A stretch of DNA of 64,000 nt from Frigidibacter mobilis (GCF_001620265.1 NZ_CP012661.1:3100001-3164000); one strand, 5' to 3'; shown: positions 43,889-53,578, numbered from the stretch's first letter. Program-made: numbers and translations. Notes: generated by a model not told the origin, from the sequence alone.

Positions 43889-45061
43889 ATGCCGCGACTG
43901 CCCCTGCTCATCCTCGCTCTCCTGCCGCTCGGCCTTGCGCTGCCGCTATCGCCAGGCGCGCAAGAGACCACCCCCGAGATTGCCTTGCCGGCAATCTCTG
44001 TCACGACGGTGGGCAAGGCCGTGCTGCGCGACCGGGTGATCGCCTCGGGCCTCGTGACGCCGTTCGAGACCGTTCAGGTGCAGCCGCTGATCGAGGGGCA
44101 GCCGATAGAGGCGCTGCTGGTCGACATCGGCGACGGGGTGGAACAGGGCCAGCCGCTGGCCCGGCTGTCCGATACCGCGCTGACGCTGCGCAAGGGCCAG
44201 TTGGTGGCCAGCCGCGCCGCCGCGCTGGCCGCGATCGCCCAGGCCGAGGCGCAGCGGGTCGAGGCGCAGGCCAGCGCGGATGAGGCGGTGCGGGTCCGCG
44301 CCCGGGCCGAGCAGCTGCGCGCGCAGGGCAGCGGAACCCAGGCGCTGGCCGACCAGGCCGACGCGCAGGCCGCATCTGCGCTGGCGCGGGTGACGGCGGC
44401 GGAACAAGGCGCGCTGGCGGCCGAGGCGCAGCGCGACCAGATCGTCGCCCAGATCGCCGATATCGACCTGCAGCTGCAGCGTACGCTGGTCATCGCCCCG
44501 GTGGCGGGGCTGGTCACCGCACGCAATGCGCAGGTGGGCGCCATCGCCAGTGCCGCCGGCCAACCGATGTTCACTCTGATCCGCGATGGCCTGCTGGAAC
44601 TGCATGCCGATGTGGCAGAACGCGACCTGCTGCGGCTTGCGCCCGGCCAGCCCGTCCGCCTGCGCGCCGCGGGCCTGGCAGAGCCGCTGCCCGGCCATGT
44701 GCGGCTGGTCGAGCCCTCGGTCGACACCGCCTCGCGCCTTGGCCGGGTGCGCATTGCCATCGACGCGCCGGACCAGGTGCGCAGCGGCATGTTTGCCGAG
44801 GCCGAGATCCTGGTGGCCGAGCGCGAGACGCTGGCGGTGCCGGTCTCCGCACTGGGGGGCGCCGAGGTGCTGCGCGTCACCGCAGGCGGCACGGTCGAGC
44901 TGGCCCCCGTCACCACCGGCATCCGCGATGGCGGGCTGATCGAGATCACCTCGGGCCTGTTCGCGGGCGAGGTCGTCGTGGCCCGCGCCAGGGCCTTCGT
45001 GCGGCCGGGCGACCGGATCAACCCCGTGCCGGTCGATGCTCCGGCCAGTGCCACGCAATAG
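43889..45061 (+). CDS. RND efflux periplasmic adaptor (membrane fusion protein)
   Basis: A 390-residue HlyD-like adaptor with signal peptide (MPRLPLLILALLPLGLALPL). The lipoyl halves are VQPLIEGQPIEALLVDIGDG and APVAGLVTARNAQVGAIASA. Between them is a long Ala/Glu/Gln-rich coiled coil (residues about 105-185). The beta-barrel follows (LELHADVAERDLLRLAPGQP). It links the inner-membrane pump to an outer-membrane channel that is not encoded nearby. It ends 9 bp before the pump gene. Confidence 0.93.
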   Translation: MPRLPLLILALLPLGLALPLSPGAQETTPEIALPAISVTTVGKAVLRDRVIASGLVTPFETVQVQPLIEGQPIEALLVDIGDGVEQGQPLARLSDTALTLRKGQLVASRAAALAAIAQAEAQRVEAQASADEAVRVRARAEQLRAQGSGTQALADQADAQAASALARVTAAEQGALAAEAQRDQIVAQIADIDLQLQRTLVIAPVAGLVTARNAQVGAIASAAGQPMFTLIRDGLLELHADVAERDLLRLAPGQPVRLRAAGLAEPLPGHVRLVEPSVDTASRLGRVRIAIDAPDQVRSGMFAEAEILVAERETLAVPVSALGGAEVLRVTAGGTVELAPVTTGIRDGGLIEITSGLFAGEVVVARARAFVRPGDRINPVPVDAPASATQ

Positions 45062-45070
45062 GGCCCCGCG

Positions 45071-48000
45071 ATGAACTTCTCCGCCTGGTCGATCCGCAAC
45101 CCAATCGCGCCGCTGCTGGTCTTCGTGCTGCTGATGGTGCTTGGCTGGCAGTCCTTCAACGCGCTGCCGATCACCCGCTTCCCGAATATCGACGTGCCGC
45201 TGGTCGCCATCACAGTCTCGCAGGCAGGGGCGGCGCCGGCGGAACTGGAGACCCAGATCACCAAGGAGATCGAGGATGCCGTGGCCGGCATCACCGGGGT
45301 GAAGAACATCCTGTCCACCGTGTCCGATGGCGTCTCCACCACCTCGGTGGAGTTCCGCATGGAGGTGCCGACCGACAAGGCGGTGCAGGACACCAAGGAC
45401 GCCATCGACCAGATCCTGGGCGATCTGCCCGGCGATGTGGACGCGCCCATCGTCAGCCGGATCGACGTGGAGGGTCAGGCGATCATGACCTTCGCCGTCG
45501 CCTCGCCGGGAATGACCATCGAGGAATTGTCCTGGTTCGTCGATGACCGCGTCAAGCGCACCTTGCAGGGCCAGATCGGCGTCGGCCGCATCGACCGCTA
45601 TGGCGGCGCCGACCGCGAGATCCGGCTGGAGCTGGATCCGGCGCGGCTCAACAGTCTTGGCATCACCGCGGCGACCATCAGCCAGCAACTGCGCGCCACC
45701 AATGCCGATCTGGGCGCCGGGCGCACCGAGATCGGCGGCGGCGAGCAGGCGATCCGCCTGTTGGGCGATGCGCAGGCCGCGGCGGCGCTGGCAGACACCA
45801 CCATCGCCCTGCCCTCGGGCCGGTTCGTGAAGCTGTCGGATCTGGGCGAGGTGGTGGATACCTATGAGGAGCTGCGCTCGTTCAGCCGGTTCAACGGCGA
45901 ACAGGTGGTGACCTTCGCGGTGTTCCGCGCCAAGGGGGCCTCCGAGGTCAGTGTCGCGGAAACCGTCGAGCGCAACCTTGCAGAGCTGCGCGCCGAGAAT
46001 CCCGGCATCCAGATCACCCCGGTCGATGACACCGTCCATTACACCTATGGCAATTACGAATCCGCCCTGCACACGCTGATCGAGGGTGCGATCCTGGCCG
46101 TGCTGGTGGTGCTGGCCTTCCTGCGCAACTGGCGCGCCACGCTGATTGCCGCGATGGCACTGCCGCTGTCGGCGGTGCCGACCTTCTGGGTGATGGACAT
46201 GCTGGGGTTCTCGCTGAACCTGGTCAGCTTCCTGGCGATCACGCTGGCAACCGGGATCCTTGTCGATGACGCCATCGTCGAGATCGAGAACATCGCCCGC
46301 CATATCCAGATGGGCAAGACCCCCTACCGCGCCGCCATCGAGGCCGCCGACGAGATCGGGCTGGCGGTGATCGCAACCACGCTGACCATCGTTGCCGTAT
46401 TCGTGCCGGTATCGTTCATGCCGGGGATTCCGGGCCAGTATTTCAGCCAGTTCGGGATGACGGTCGCCATTTCGGTGCTGTTCTCGCTGCTTGTCGCACG
46501 GCTTATCACGCCGATGATGGCCGCCTATCTGATGCGCCCCTCCGATGCGCACCACGGGGATGACCACGAGAGCGCGGTGATGCGCGGCTATACCGCTGTG
46601 GTGAAGGCGACGATGCGGATGCGCTATCTGACGCTGCTGGCAGCGCTTGGCGTGCTGGCCGTGTCGATCTTCTTCATGGTGCGGATCCCCGGCAGCTTCA
46701 TGCCGCCCGAGGATGTCAGCCGGATTTCCATCAGCGTGGAACTGCCGCCCGGATCGTCCCTGGAGGAGACCGACCGCAGCACAGAGGCGATACGCGCCGC
46801 GATTGCAGATGTGGAAGGCGTGCGCGACGTGTTCGTGCTTGGCGGCTCCTCTCCCACCGGCGAGATGGACATTCGCCGCGCCGCGGTCAGCGTGCTGCTG
46901 GACCGGCTGGACCATTCGCTGCTGCACCGGCTGGCCGAGATCGGCCGCGGCATCCCCGGCATTGGCAAGATGCTGCCGCAGCAGCAGTCGGACGGGCGCA
47001 CCCGCCCGCAGCACGCCATCGAGACCGAAATCTTTGCCCGGCTGGCCAGCATTCCGGATCTGCGTATCTACAAGCTGAACGACCGTGGCGAGCGCGACCT
47101 GACCTTCTCGGTGCTGGCCAGCACCGAGGCCGACCTGAACACCGCCGTGGCCCGGCTGGAAACCGCGCTGCGCGGTGATCCCTTGCTGGCGAACGTCGCG
47201 GCCACCGGCGCGCTGCCGCGGCCCGAGGTGCAGATCCGCCCGCGCAGTGGCGAGGCGGCGCGGCTTGGCATTTCCACCGCAGCCATCGCCGAGACGGTGC
47301 GGGTGGCGACGATTGGCGACTATGACGCGGCGCTGGCCAAGGTGGCGGTCGATAACCGGCTGATCCCGGTACGGGTGCAGTTGACCGGCCGGGTCAAGGA
47401 CGATCTGGCCAGCATTGGCGCGTTGCGGGTACCCACCGCCGCGGGGGGCAGCGTGCCCCTTTCCGCGGTGGCCGACATCATCGTGTCGCAGGGGCCAAGC
47501 GCCATCAACCGCCTGAACCGCGAGCGGCGCGCCACCATCGGCGCCAACTTGCCCGAGGGCGTGGCGCTGGACACGGCAAGCGCCCGCTTCCGCGAGATCG
47601 CCGACGGGGTGGAGCTTCCTCCCGGGGCGCGGATCGCGGAATCGGGCGATGCCGAGGTGCAGCAGGAACTGGTCACAAGTTTCGGCAACGCGATGGTGCT
47701 GGGGCTGATGCTGGTGTTGACGGTGCTGATCCTGCTGTTCCGCAGCGTGATCCAGCCCTTCACCATCCTGTTCTCCTTGCCGCTGGCCATCGGCGGCGTG
47801 GCGGCGGCGCTGATCGTCACCGGCAGCCCGGTGTCGATGCCGGTGCTGATCGGCATCCTGATGCTGATGGGGATCGTGACCAAGAACGCCATCCTGCTGG
47901 TGGATTTCGCCATCGAGATGCGCGACCAGGGCCTGAGCCGCTTTGACGCGATGGTCGAGGCGGGCCGCAAGCGTGCGCAACCGATCGTCATGACCTCGAT

Positions 48001-48334
48001 CGCCATGTCGGCCGGGATGCTGCCCTCGGCGCTTGGCGTGGGCGAGGGCGGCTCGTTCCGCGCGCCGATGGCGACGGCGGTGATCGGCGGCATCATCGTG
48101 TCCACCGTGCTCAGCCTGGTGATCGTGCCCTCGTTCTTTCTCATCATGGATGACCTGTCGCGGTTTTTGGGCCGCATCTTCGGCGGGCTGGTCGGCGAGA
48201 AGGAAGACGAGCCCGAAGCCCCCGATCCGGCCCGCACCGATGCCGAGCTGAAGGCGCTGGCGGCGCGGCTGGACAGGCTGGAGACCGGCGGCGCGCCCGC
48301 CAAGGGCGACGATCTGCGCCACGCGGCCGAATAG
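45071..48334 (+). CDS. RND efflux transporter permease (AcrB/HAE1 family)
   Basis: A 1087-residue proton-driven inner-membrane pump. It begins NFSAWSIRNPIAPLLVFVLL, and the periplasmic PN1 region includes VPLVAITVSQAGAAPAELET. The proton-relay Asp pair is in TLATGILVDDAIVEIENIAR (helix 4), with the following TTLTIVAVFVPVSFMPGIPG. The second half has FSLPLAIGGVAAALIV and MGIVTKNAILLVDFAIEMRD. The extended C-terminus (KEDEPEAPDPARTDAELKAL) is charged and coiled-coil-like. Substrates are unknown. The operon is divergent from ku/ligD. Confidence 0.95.
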   Translation: MNFSAWSIRNPIAPLLVFVLLMVLGWQSFNALPITRFPNIDVPLVAITVSQAGAAPAELETQITKEIEDAVAGITGVKNILSTVSDGVSTTSVEFRMEVPTDKAVQDTKDAIDQILGDLPGDVDAPIVSRIDVEGQAIMTFAVASPGMTIEELSWFVDDRVKRTLQGQIGVGRIDRYGGADREIRLELDPARLNSLGITAATISQQLRATNADLGAGRTEIGGGEQAIRLLGDAQAAAALADTTIALPSGRFVKLSDLGEVVDTYEELRSFSRFNGEQVVTFAVFRAKGASEVSVAETVERNLAELRAENPGIQITPVDDTVHYTYGNYESALHTLIEGAILAVLVVLAFLRNWRATLIAAMALPLSAVPTFWVMDMLGFSLNLVSFLAITLATGILVDDAIVEIENIARHIQMGKTPYRAAIEAADEIGLAVIATTLTIVAVFVPVSFMPGIPGQYFSQFGMTVAISVLFSLLVARLITPMMAAYLMRPSDAHHGDDHESAVMRGYTAVVKATMRMRYLTLLAALGVLAVSIFFMVRIPGSFMPPEDVSRISISVELPPGSSLEETDRSTEAIRAAIADVEGVRDVFVLGGSSPTGEMDIRRAAVSVLLDRLDHSLLHRLAEIGRGIPGIGKMLPQQQSDGRTRPQHAIETEIFARLASIPDLRIYKLNDRGERDLTFSVLASTEADLNTAVARLETALRGDPLLANVAATGALPRPEVQIRPRSGEAARLGISTAAIAETVRVATIGDYDAALAKVAVDNRLIPVRVQLTGRVKDDLASIGALRVPTAAGGSVPLSAVADIIVSQGPSAINRLNRERRATIGANLPEGVALDTASARFREIADGVELPPGARIAESGDAEVQQELVTSFGNAMVLGLMLVLTVLILLFRSVIQPFTILFSLPLAIGGVAAALIVTGSPVSMPVLIGILMLMGIVTKNAILLVDFAIEMRDQGLSRFDAMVEAGRKRAQPIVMTSIAMSAGMLPSALGVGEGGSFRAPMATAVIGGIIVSTVLSLVIVPSFFLIMDDLSRFLGRIFGGLVGEKEDEPEAPDPARTDAELKALAARLDRLETGGAPAKGDDLRHAAE

Positions 48335-48613
48335 CCGCCCGCCCGGTTCCCGCCGCCGCGGTCACTTTTCGCGGAACGATCCTGCGACTGCCACGTTGGC
48401 CCCGTGAAGCAAGCGGGAGCCCGCAGGATGCAGCACGCGACAGCATGTGTCGTACCGCCGGGTTGCGGTGCGCGCCAGCCCGGCCAGGCACAGGCGCCGG
48501 CGCTGCTCTTCCCCGCCCTGCCCTTCCTCGATCCAGGATGATCCGCGCTGCCGCAGCAGCGCCCGGGAACTGCCGTTCCCCAGACAGCCACGGACAAGAT
48601 CGAGGACCCACAG

Positions 48614-49309
48614 ATGCCATTGCCAGACTGGAAGACAACCCGCCGCGGATTTCTTGGAGGGGGCGCCGGGGCCGCCGCGCTGACAGCGATGGCGGTGCCG
48701 CTTGACGCGCAATCGCCCGAGCCGGAACCGCTGGAGGCCTATGCCCCCGAGTACTTCACCGCCGAGGAATGGCGGTTCGTTCTGGCCGCCACCGCGCTGC
48801 TGATCCCCTCGGGCCCGACGCCCGGCGCCCTCGAAACCCGGGTGCCGGTGTTCATCGACCTGCAGCTGGCCGGCGAATTCGGCACTGGGGACGACTGGTA
48901 CATGGCCGGCCCCCACGCTCCCGATGCCGACCCCCTGCTGGGCTATCAGACCCCGCTGACCCCCGCCGAGGTCTACCGCGAGGGTATCGCCGCGGTGAAT
49001 GCCTGGTGCGAGCAGACCCACGGCGCGCCCTTTGCCGAACTGCTGCCGCAGGCTCAGCAGGAAGTGCTGGTGGCGCTGGACGACGGCGAGGTACCGCTGC
49101 CGCCGGAACTGCGCGACCTCTTCGACCTGCTGCTGCAGAACACGAAGGAGGGCTTCTTCGCCGACCCCAAATACGGCGGCAACCACCGTATGGCGGGCTG
49201 GACCCATATTGGCTTCCCGGGCGCGCGGGCGAGTTTCCTCGAATGGGTCGACAAGCACAACGTGCCCTACCCGCTGGGGCCGGTGGCGATCTCGGGCGAG
49301 AGGGGCTGA
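48614..49309 (+). CDS. Gluconate 2-dehydrogenase subunit 3 family protein
   Basis: A 231-residue small subunit of a membrane-bound FAD sugar/alcohol dehydrogenase. A Tat signal (TTRRGFLGGGAGAAALTAMA) means that it exports folded, and it usually carries the large flavoprotein across with it. The body has FTAEEWRFVLAATALLIPSG, DLLLQNTKEGFFADPKYGGN and MAGWTHIGFPGARASFLEWV. It is the first gene of a three-gene operon with the GMC flavoprotein and the triheme cytochrome. The 279-bp gap before it shows no clear element. Confidence 0.93.
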   Translation: MPLPDWKTTRRGFLGGGAGAAALTAMAVPLDAQSPEPEPLEAYAPEYFTAEEWRFVLAATALLIPSGPTPGALETRVPVFIDLQLAGEFGTGDDWYMAGPHAPDADPLLGYQTPLTPAEVYREGIAAVNAWCEQTHGAPFAELLPQAQQEVLVALDDGEVPLPPELRDLFDLLLQNTKEGFFADPKYGGNHRMAGWTHIGFPGARASFLEWVDKHNVPYPLGPVAISGERG

Positions 49310-49311
49310 GC

Positions 49312-51081
49312 ATGGCACGGACAGAGGCAAGGAAGGACGTGGTCATCGTCGGCCTGGGCTGGACCGGCGCGATCATGGGCATGGAGCTTGCGCAAGAGGG
49401 GCTGGAGGTCCTGGCGCTGGAACGCGGCCCCGACCGCTATACGGTGCCCGATTTCCGCTATCCCGACGTGATCGACGAACTGAAATACGGCATCCGCATG
49501 GGCTTCATGCAAAAGCCCCGCAACTCCACCGTCACCATCCGCCGCAGCCTGCAGGAAACCGCGCTGCCCTATCGCAAGCTTGGCTCGTTCCTGCCCGGCG
49601 ACGGCGTCGGCGGCGCCGGCATCCACTGGAACGGCCAGAACTGGCGCGCGATGGAGAACGAGTTCACCCTGCGCAGCTATGTCGAGGACAATTTCGGCGC
49701 CGAGATCATCCCCGAGGACATGACCATCCAGGACTGGGGCGTGACCTATGCCGAGCTGGAACCGCATTTCGACCGTTTCGAACATGTCCTCGGCATCTCG
49801 GGCCAGGCCGGCAACGTGAATGGCCAGATCATCGAGGGCGGCAACCCGTTCGAGGCGCCGCGCAGCCGCGACTTCCCGCTGCCGCCGCTGCCCAACACCT
49901 ACGATTCCGTGCTGTTTGCCGAGGCTGCCCGCGCGATGGGCTATCACCCGTTTCCGCGCCCCGCCGCCAATGCCTCCGCCGCCTGGACCAACGAATACGG
50001 GATGCAGCTTGGCCCCTGCAACTTCTGCGGCTTCTGCGAGCGCTATGGCTGCCTGAACTACTCCAAGGCCTCGCCGCAGACCTGCATCCTCGATGCGCTG
50101 CGCCGGATGCCGAACTTCAGCTACCGCACCAACTCCGAGGTGCTGCGCGTCGATCTGGCCGAAGACCGACAGACGGCAACCGGCGTCACATACTGGGACG
50201 AGGACGCGCAAGAAGAGGTGTTCCAGCCCGCCGACATCGTGCTGCTCTGCGCCTATCAGCTGCACAACGTGCACCTGATGCTGCTGTCGGGCATCGGCGA
50301 GCCCTACAACCCCGCCACCGGCGAGGGCGTCACCGGCAAGAACTATGCCTATCAGATGAACGGCGGCACCACGCTGTTCTTCAAGGACAAGATCTTCAAC
50401 CCCTTCGTCGCATCCGGTGCCAACGGCCTGTCGATGGATGACTTCGCCATCAACCAGATCGACTTCGCGGCCGAGGGCTTCATCGGCGGCAGCTACATCA
50501 CCGCCGGCGTTGCCAATGGCCAGCCGATCCGCGGCATCGGCCTGCCCTCGGGCACCGCAAGCTGGGGTGAGGAATGGAAGACGGCGATCGGCGACTGGTA
50601 TGGCCGGTCAATGTCGATCGGCTCGCACGGCTCGAACATGTCCTACCGCGATTGCTACCTCGACCTTGACCCGACCTATACCGACCGGCATGGCCGCCCG
50701 CTGATGCGGATGACCTTCAACTGGAAGCCGAACGACATCCGCATGACCCAGTTCATGCGCAGCAAGATCGAACCGATTGCCGAGTCGATGAACCCCGACC
50801 TGTGGCAATCCTCCTACAAGCGCGAGGGCGCGCAATATGACGTGCGGCCCTACCAGACCACGCATAACGTGGGCGGGGCGATCATGGGCGACGATCCGAA
50901 CACCTCTGCGGTGAACCGCTATCTGCAGGCCTGGGGCCAGCACAACGTGTTCTCCATCGGCGCCAGCGCCTTCCCGCAGAATATCCAGTACAACCCGACC
51001 GGGGTGGTAGGGGCGCTGGCCTATTGGGCCGCCGACGCGATCCGCAAGGATTACCTGCCCAATCCCCGGCCCCTGGTCTGA
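49312..51081 (+). CDS. GMC family oxidoreductase, large FAD subunit of the membrane dehydrogenase
   Basis: A 589-residue flavoprotein that oxidises a sugar or alcohol in the periplasm. The dinucleotide-binding motif is DVVIVGLGWTGAIMGMELAQ (residues about 9-28), and the N-terminal GDGVGGAGIHWNGQNWR is the FAD-loop signature of the gluconate 2-dehydrogenase group. A Cys cluster, CNFCGFCERYGCLNY, is the iron-sulfur site seen in this group. The C-terminal GASAFPQNIQYNPTGVVGAL holds the catalytic His/Asn region. It has no signal of its own and relies on the Tat small subunit. It starts 2 bp after that gene. Confidence 0.93.
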   Translation: MARTEARKDVVIVGLGWTGAIMGMELAQEGLEVLALERGPDRYTVPDFRYPDVIDELKYGIRMGFMQKPRNSTVTIRRSLQETALPYRKLGSFLPGDGVGGAGIHWNGQNWRAMENEFTLRSYVEDNFGAEIIPEDMTIQDWGVTYAELEPHFDRFEHVLGISGQAGNVNGQIIEGGNPFEAPRSRDFPLPPLPNTYDSVLFAEAARAMGYHPFPRPAANASAAWTNEYGMQLGPCNFCGFCERYGCLNYSKASPQTCILDALRRMPNFSYRTNSEVLRVDLAEDRQTATGVTYWDEDAQEEVFQPADIVLLCAYQLHNVHLMLLSGIGEPYNPATGEGVTGKNYAYQMNGGTTLFFKDKIFNPFVASGANGLSMDDFAINQIDFAAEGFIGGSYITAGVANGQPIRGIGLPSGTASWGEEWKTAIGDWYGRSMSIGSHGSNMSYRDCYLDLDPTYTDRHGRPLMRMTFNWKPNDIRMTQFMRSKIEPIAESMNPDLWQSSYKREGAQYDVRPYQTTHNVGGAIMGDDPNTSAVNRYLQAWGQHNVFSIGASAFPQNIQYNPTGVVGALAYWAADAIRKDYLPNPRPLV

Positions 51082-51093
51082 GGAGGCACATTC

Positions 51094-52446
51094 ATGATTA
51101 CCTTCCTGCGCATCCTCACCGGCCTTGCCATCCTCGGCCTTGTCGTGCTGGCGGCCATCCTGTTCGTGCCGGTGCGCACCACCCCGGCGCTGGCCGCGCT
51201 GCCCGAAGGCTATGCGCCGCCCGAAGGGGCGGGCGAATACACCATGCGCCTTGCCGATTGCGAGGCCTGCCACACCGCCGAGGGCGGCACGCCCTTCGCG
51301 GGCGGGCGCAAGATCGAAAGCCCGCTTGGCACGATCTATTCCACCAACATCACCCCCGACCCCGAAACCGGGATCGGCCATTACAGCCTCGATGAGTTCC
51401 GCGCCGCGCTTTATGACGGAATCCGCCAGGACGGCGCGCATCTCTACCCCGCCATGCCCTATGCGAACTATCGCAAGCTGACGGAAGAGGATGTCCGCGC
51501 GCTCTATGCCTTCTTCATGGAGGAGGTGGAGCCGGTCAGCAATGCCGGGCCGGAAACCGCCCTGCCCTTCCCCTTCAACCAGCGCTGGGGCATCCGTACC
51601 TGGAAATGGGCGGCGCTTGGCGAGGCGGGCAAGGTCTCGGCCACCGGCGATCCTCTCTATGATCGCGGCGCCTATCTGGTCGAGGCACCGGGCCATTGCG
51701 GTGCCTGCCACTCTCCGCGCAACCTGGTGATGGCCGAGGCCGGCTATACCGCGACGGACGGCGATTTCCTGATGGGCGGCGAGATCGACGGCTGGACCGC
51801 ACCACCCCTGCGCGGGCCGCAAAGCGCGATCCGCCACTGGTCGGCCGAAGATCTGAAGCTCTACCTCGCCTCGGGGCGCAACAACCATGCCGGCGTCAAT
51901 GGCGAAATGCAGCTGGTGATCCGCGACTCGCTGCAGTTCTACTCGGACGAGGATCTGGATGCCGTCGTTGCCTATCTGCGCACCCTCGGCGGCGCAGAGG
52001 CGGGGGATGACGGCGCGCCGCTGCAACCCCGGCCGGCGGACCGGCCGATCCCCGAGATCGGCGGCACCGAGGCTGTGCTGACCGCCGCCGAACCCGGCAT
52101 GGCGCTTGGCCCGCGGCTCTACCTCGACAACTGCAACGCCTGCCATTTCGTCGACGGGCGCGGCGCCGATCAGGTATTCCCCGAGTTGGACGGCAACCCG
52201 CTTGTCACCGCCCCCTCGGCCGCCGGGCTGATCGACACCATCCTGCACGGCGCCGAACTGCCCTCGACCAGCCTGCGGCCCTACCGGCTGCGGATGCCGG
52301 GCTTTGCCGAACGGCTGTCGGATGCAGAGGTGGCGGAACTGGCAACCTTCCTGCGCAGTGCCTGGACCAACAGCGCCCCCGCCGTCAGCACCGCCGACGT
52401 GATCGCGCGGCGCGAAACGGCAGCGGAGCGTGCCGCGGCCGAGTGA
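51094..52446 (+). CDS. Triheme membrane-anchored cytochrome c subunit
   Basis: A 450-residue periplasmic cytochrome that carries electrons from the GMC dehydrogenase to the quinone pool or an oxidase. The N-terminal helix TFLRILTGLAILGLVVLAAI acts as signal or anchor. Three CxxCH heme sites are present: CEACH (56-60), CGACH (202-206) and CNACH (347-351), each with a downstream Met ligand region. This is the standard cytochrome subunit of membrane-bound alcohol and gluconate dehydrogenases. It starts 12 bp after the flavoprotein gene. Confidence 0.95.
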   Translation: MITFLRILTGLAILGLVVLAAILFVPVRTTPALAALPEGYAPPEGAGEYTMRLADCEACHTAEGGTPFAGGRKIESPLGTIYSTNITPDPETGIGHYSLDEFRAALYDGIRQDGAHLYPAMPYANYRKLTEEDVRALYAFFMEEVEPVSNAGPETALPFPFNQRWGIRTWKWAALGEAGKVSATGDPLYDRGAYLVEAPGHCGACHSPRNLVMAEAGYTATDGDFLMGGEIDGWTAPPLRGPQSAIRHWSAEDLKLYLASGRNNHAGVNGEMQLVIRDSLQFYSDEDLDAVVAYLRTLGGAEAGDDGAPLQPRPADRPIPEIGGTEAVLTAAEPGMALGPRLYLDNCNACHFVDGRGADQVFPELDGNPLVTAPSAAGLIDTILHGAELPSTSLRPYRLRMPGFAERLSDAEVAELATFLRSAWTNSAPAVSTADVIARRETAAERAAAE

Positions 52447-52478
52447 CCTTGACCTGACCCAGATCAAGGAAAAATGCA

Positions 52479-52509
52479 CCTCCCTGCGGCATCTTTGCCC
52501 GCAGGGAGG
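52479..52509 (+). promoter_or_regulatory. Hairpin that buries the soxT ribosome-binding site
   Basis: CCTCCCTGCGG (52479-52489) pairs perfectly with CCGCAGGGAGG (52499-52509), leaving a 9-nt loop. The right arm ends in GGGAGG, the only SD for the ATG at 52515. An FnrL-like sequence (CTGA-N6-TCAA, inside 52454-52467) lies just upstream. Confidence 0.7.
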
Positions 52510-52514
52510 CGCGC

Positions 52515-53576
52515 ATGGACATCATACCCCTTATCGACCGGATCGGCGAAGGCCCGACCGCGGCCCTGTTCGGCCTGCTGACCGGCGCCGTGTTCGGCAT
52601 CGCTGCGCAGCGATCCTCGTTCTGCCTGCGCGCCGCGGCGGTGGAGTTTGCCCGCGGCAGCCTCGGCCCCAAGGTCACCGTCTGGTTCCTGACCTTCGCC
52701 ACCGCGATGGCTTGGGTACAGGGCGCGCAGCTTCTGGGACTGTTCCGCGCGACCGACGCGCGGATGATGGCCGTCGCCGGCTCCTGGTCCGGCGCCATCA
52801 TCGGCGGCCTCATGTTTGGCGTCGGCATGGTGATGGCGCGCGGCTGTTCGGGCCGGCTGCTGGTGATGGCCGCCACCGGCAACCTGCGCTCCGTCGTCTC
52901 GGGCCTGATCTTCGCCGTGGTCGCGCAGATGAGCCTGCATGGCTGGCTGGCCCCGGTGCGCGAGTATCTGGCCGGGCTCGCCGTCACCCCGGGCGGGCGC
53001 AATGTCGATCTGCTGGCGCTGCTGGGGCTGCCGGGCGGGGCAGGCTTCGCGCTTGGCCTGCTGCTCTCGGCCTTCGCGCTGGCGCTGTCCTGGCGCAACA
53101 GGATCGGGCTGCGGCGCATGATCTTCGCCTCGGGCGTCGGCTTCGCGGTGGCGCTTGGCTGGGTGCTGACCTGGACCCTGGCGCAATCCAGCTTCGAGCC
53201 GATGGCCGTGACCTCGGCCACCTTCACCGGCCCTTCGGCCAATACGCTGATGTTCTTCCTGATCCCCGCCCCGGCGCTGGAGTTCGATGTCGGCCTGGTG
53301 CCCGGCGTGTTCCTCGGCGCCTTCCTCTCGGCGGCGCTGAAGGGCGAGATGCGGCTTCAGGGCTTTGACGATGCCGCCACCATGCGCCGCTCGATGGCCG
53401 GCGCGGTGCTGATGGGCTTTGGCGGGATGCTGGCGGGCGGCTGTGCCATCGGCGCCGGCGTCACCGGCGGGTCGATCTTCGTCGCCACCGCCTGGCTGGC
53501 GCTGCTGTGCATGTGGATCGGCGCGATGGCGACCGACCTCGTGCTCGACCAGCGCGGCGCCGGGGTCGCCGCCTGA
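52515..53576 (+). CDS. soxT: YeeE/YedE family sulfur-compound transporter (SoxT-like)
   Basis: A 353-residue membrane protein with about nine helices and two sulfur-transport repeats. Family YeeE proteins import thiosulfate by relaying it along conserved cysteines, and three are in place here: Cys37 (QRSSFCLRAA), Cys111 (MARGCSGRLLVMA) and Cys310 (MLAGGCAIGAGVTGG). It is convergent with soxH, 2 bp apart, and so probably supplies or exports sulfur compounds for the Sox system. The name soxT rests on this context and is not certain. Confidence 0.88.
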   Translation: MDIIPLIDRIGEGPTAALFGLLTGAVFGIAAQRSSFCLRAAAVEFARGSLGPKVTVWFLTFATAMAWVQGAQLLGLFRATDARMMAVAGSWSGAIIGGLMFGVGMVMARGCSGRLLVMAATGNLRSVVSGLIFAVVAQMSLHGWLAPVREYLAGLAVTPGGRNVDLLALLGLPGGAGFALGLLLSAFALALSWRNRIGLRRMIFASGVGFAVALGWVLTWTLAQSSFEPMAVTSATFTGPSANTLMFFLIPAPALEFDVGLVPGVFLGAFLSAALKGEMRLQGFDDAATMRRSMAGAVLMGFGGMLAGGCAIGAGVTGGSIFVATAWLALLCMWIGAMATDLVLDQRGAGVAA

Positions 53577-53578
53577 GG

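Noticed and set aside
43946-48322. A 1458-codon open frame on the minus strand opposite the RND genes
   Set aside because: It is the GC-driven shadow of the adaptor and pump genes. It is His/Gln/Gly-rich without any family signature and spans two genes that are clearly real on plus.
48335-48613. A regulatory element in the 279-bp gap before the GMC operon
   Set aside because: No palindrome, promoter or conserved repeat is clear by eye. The frames that cross it lack family features.
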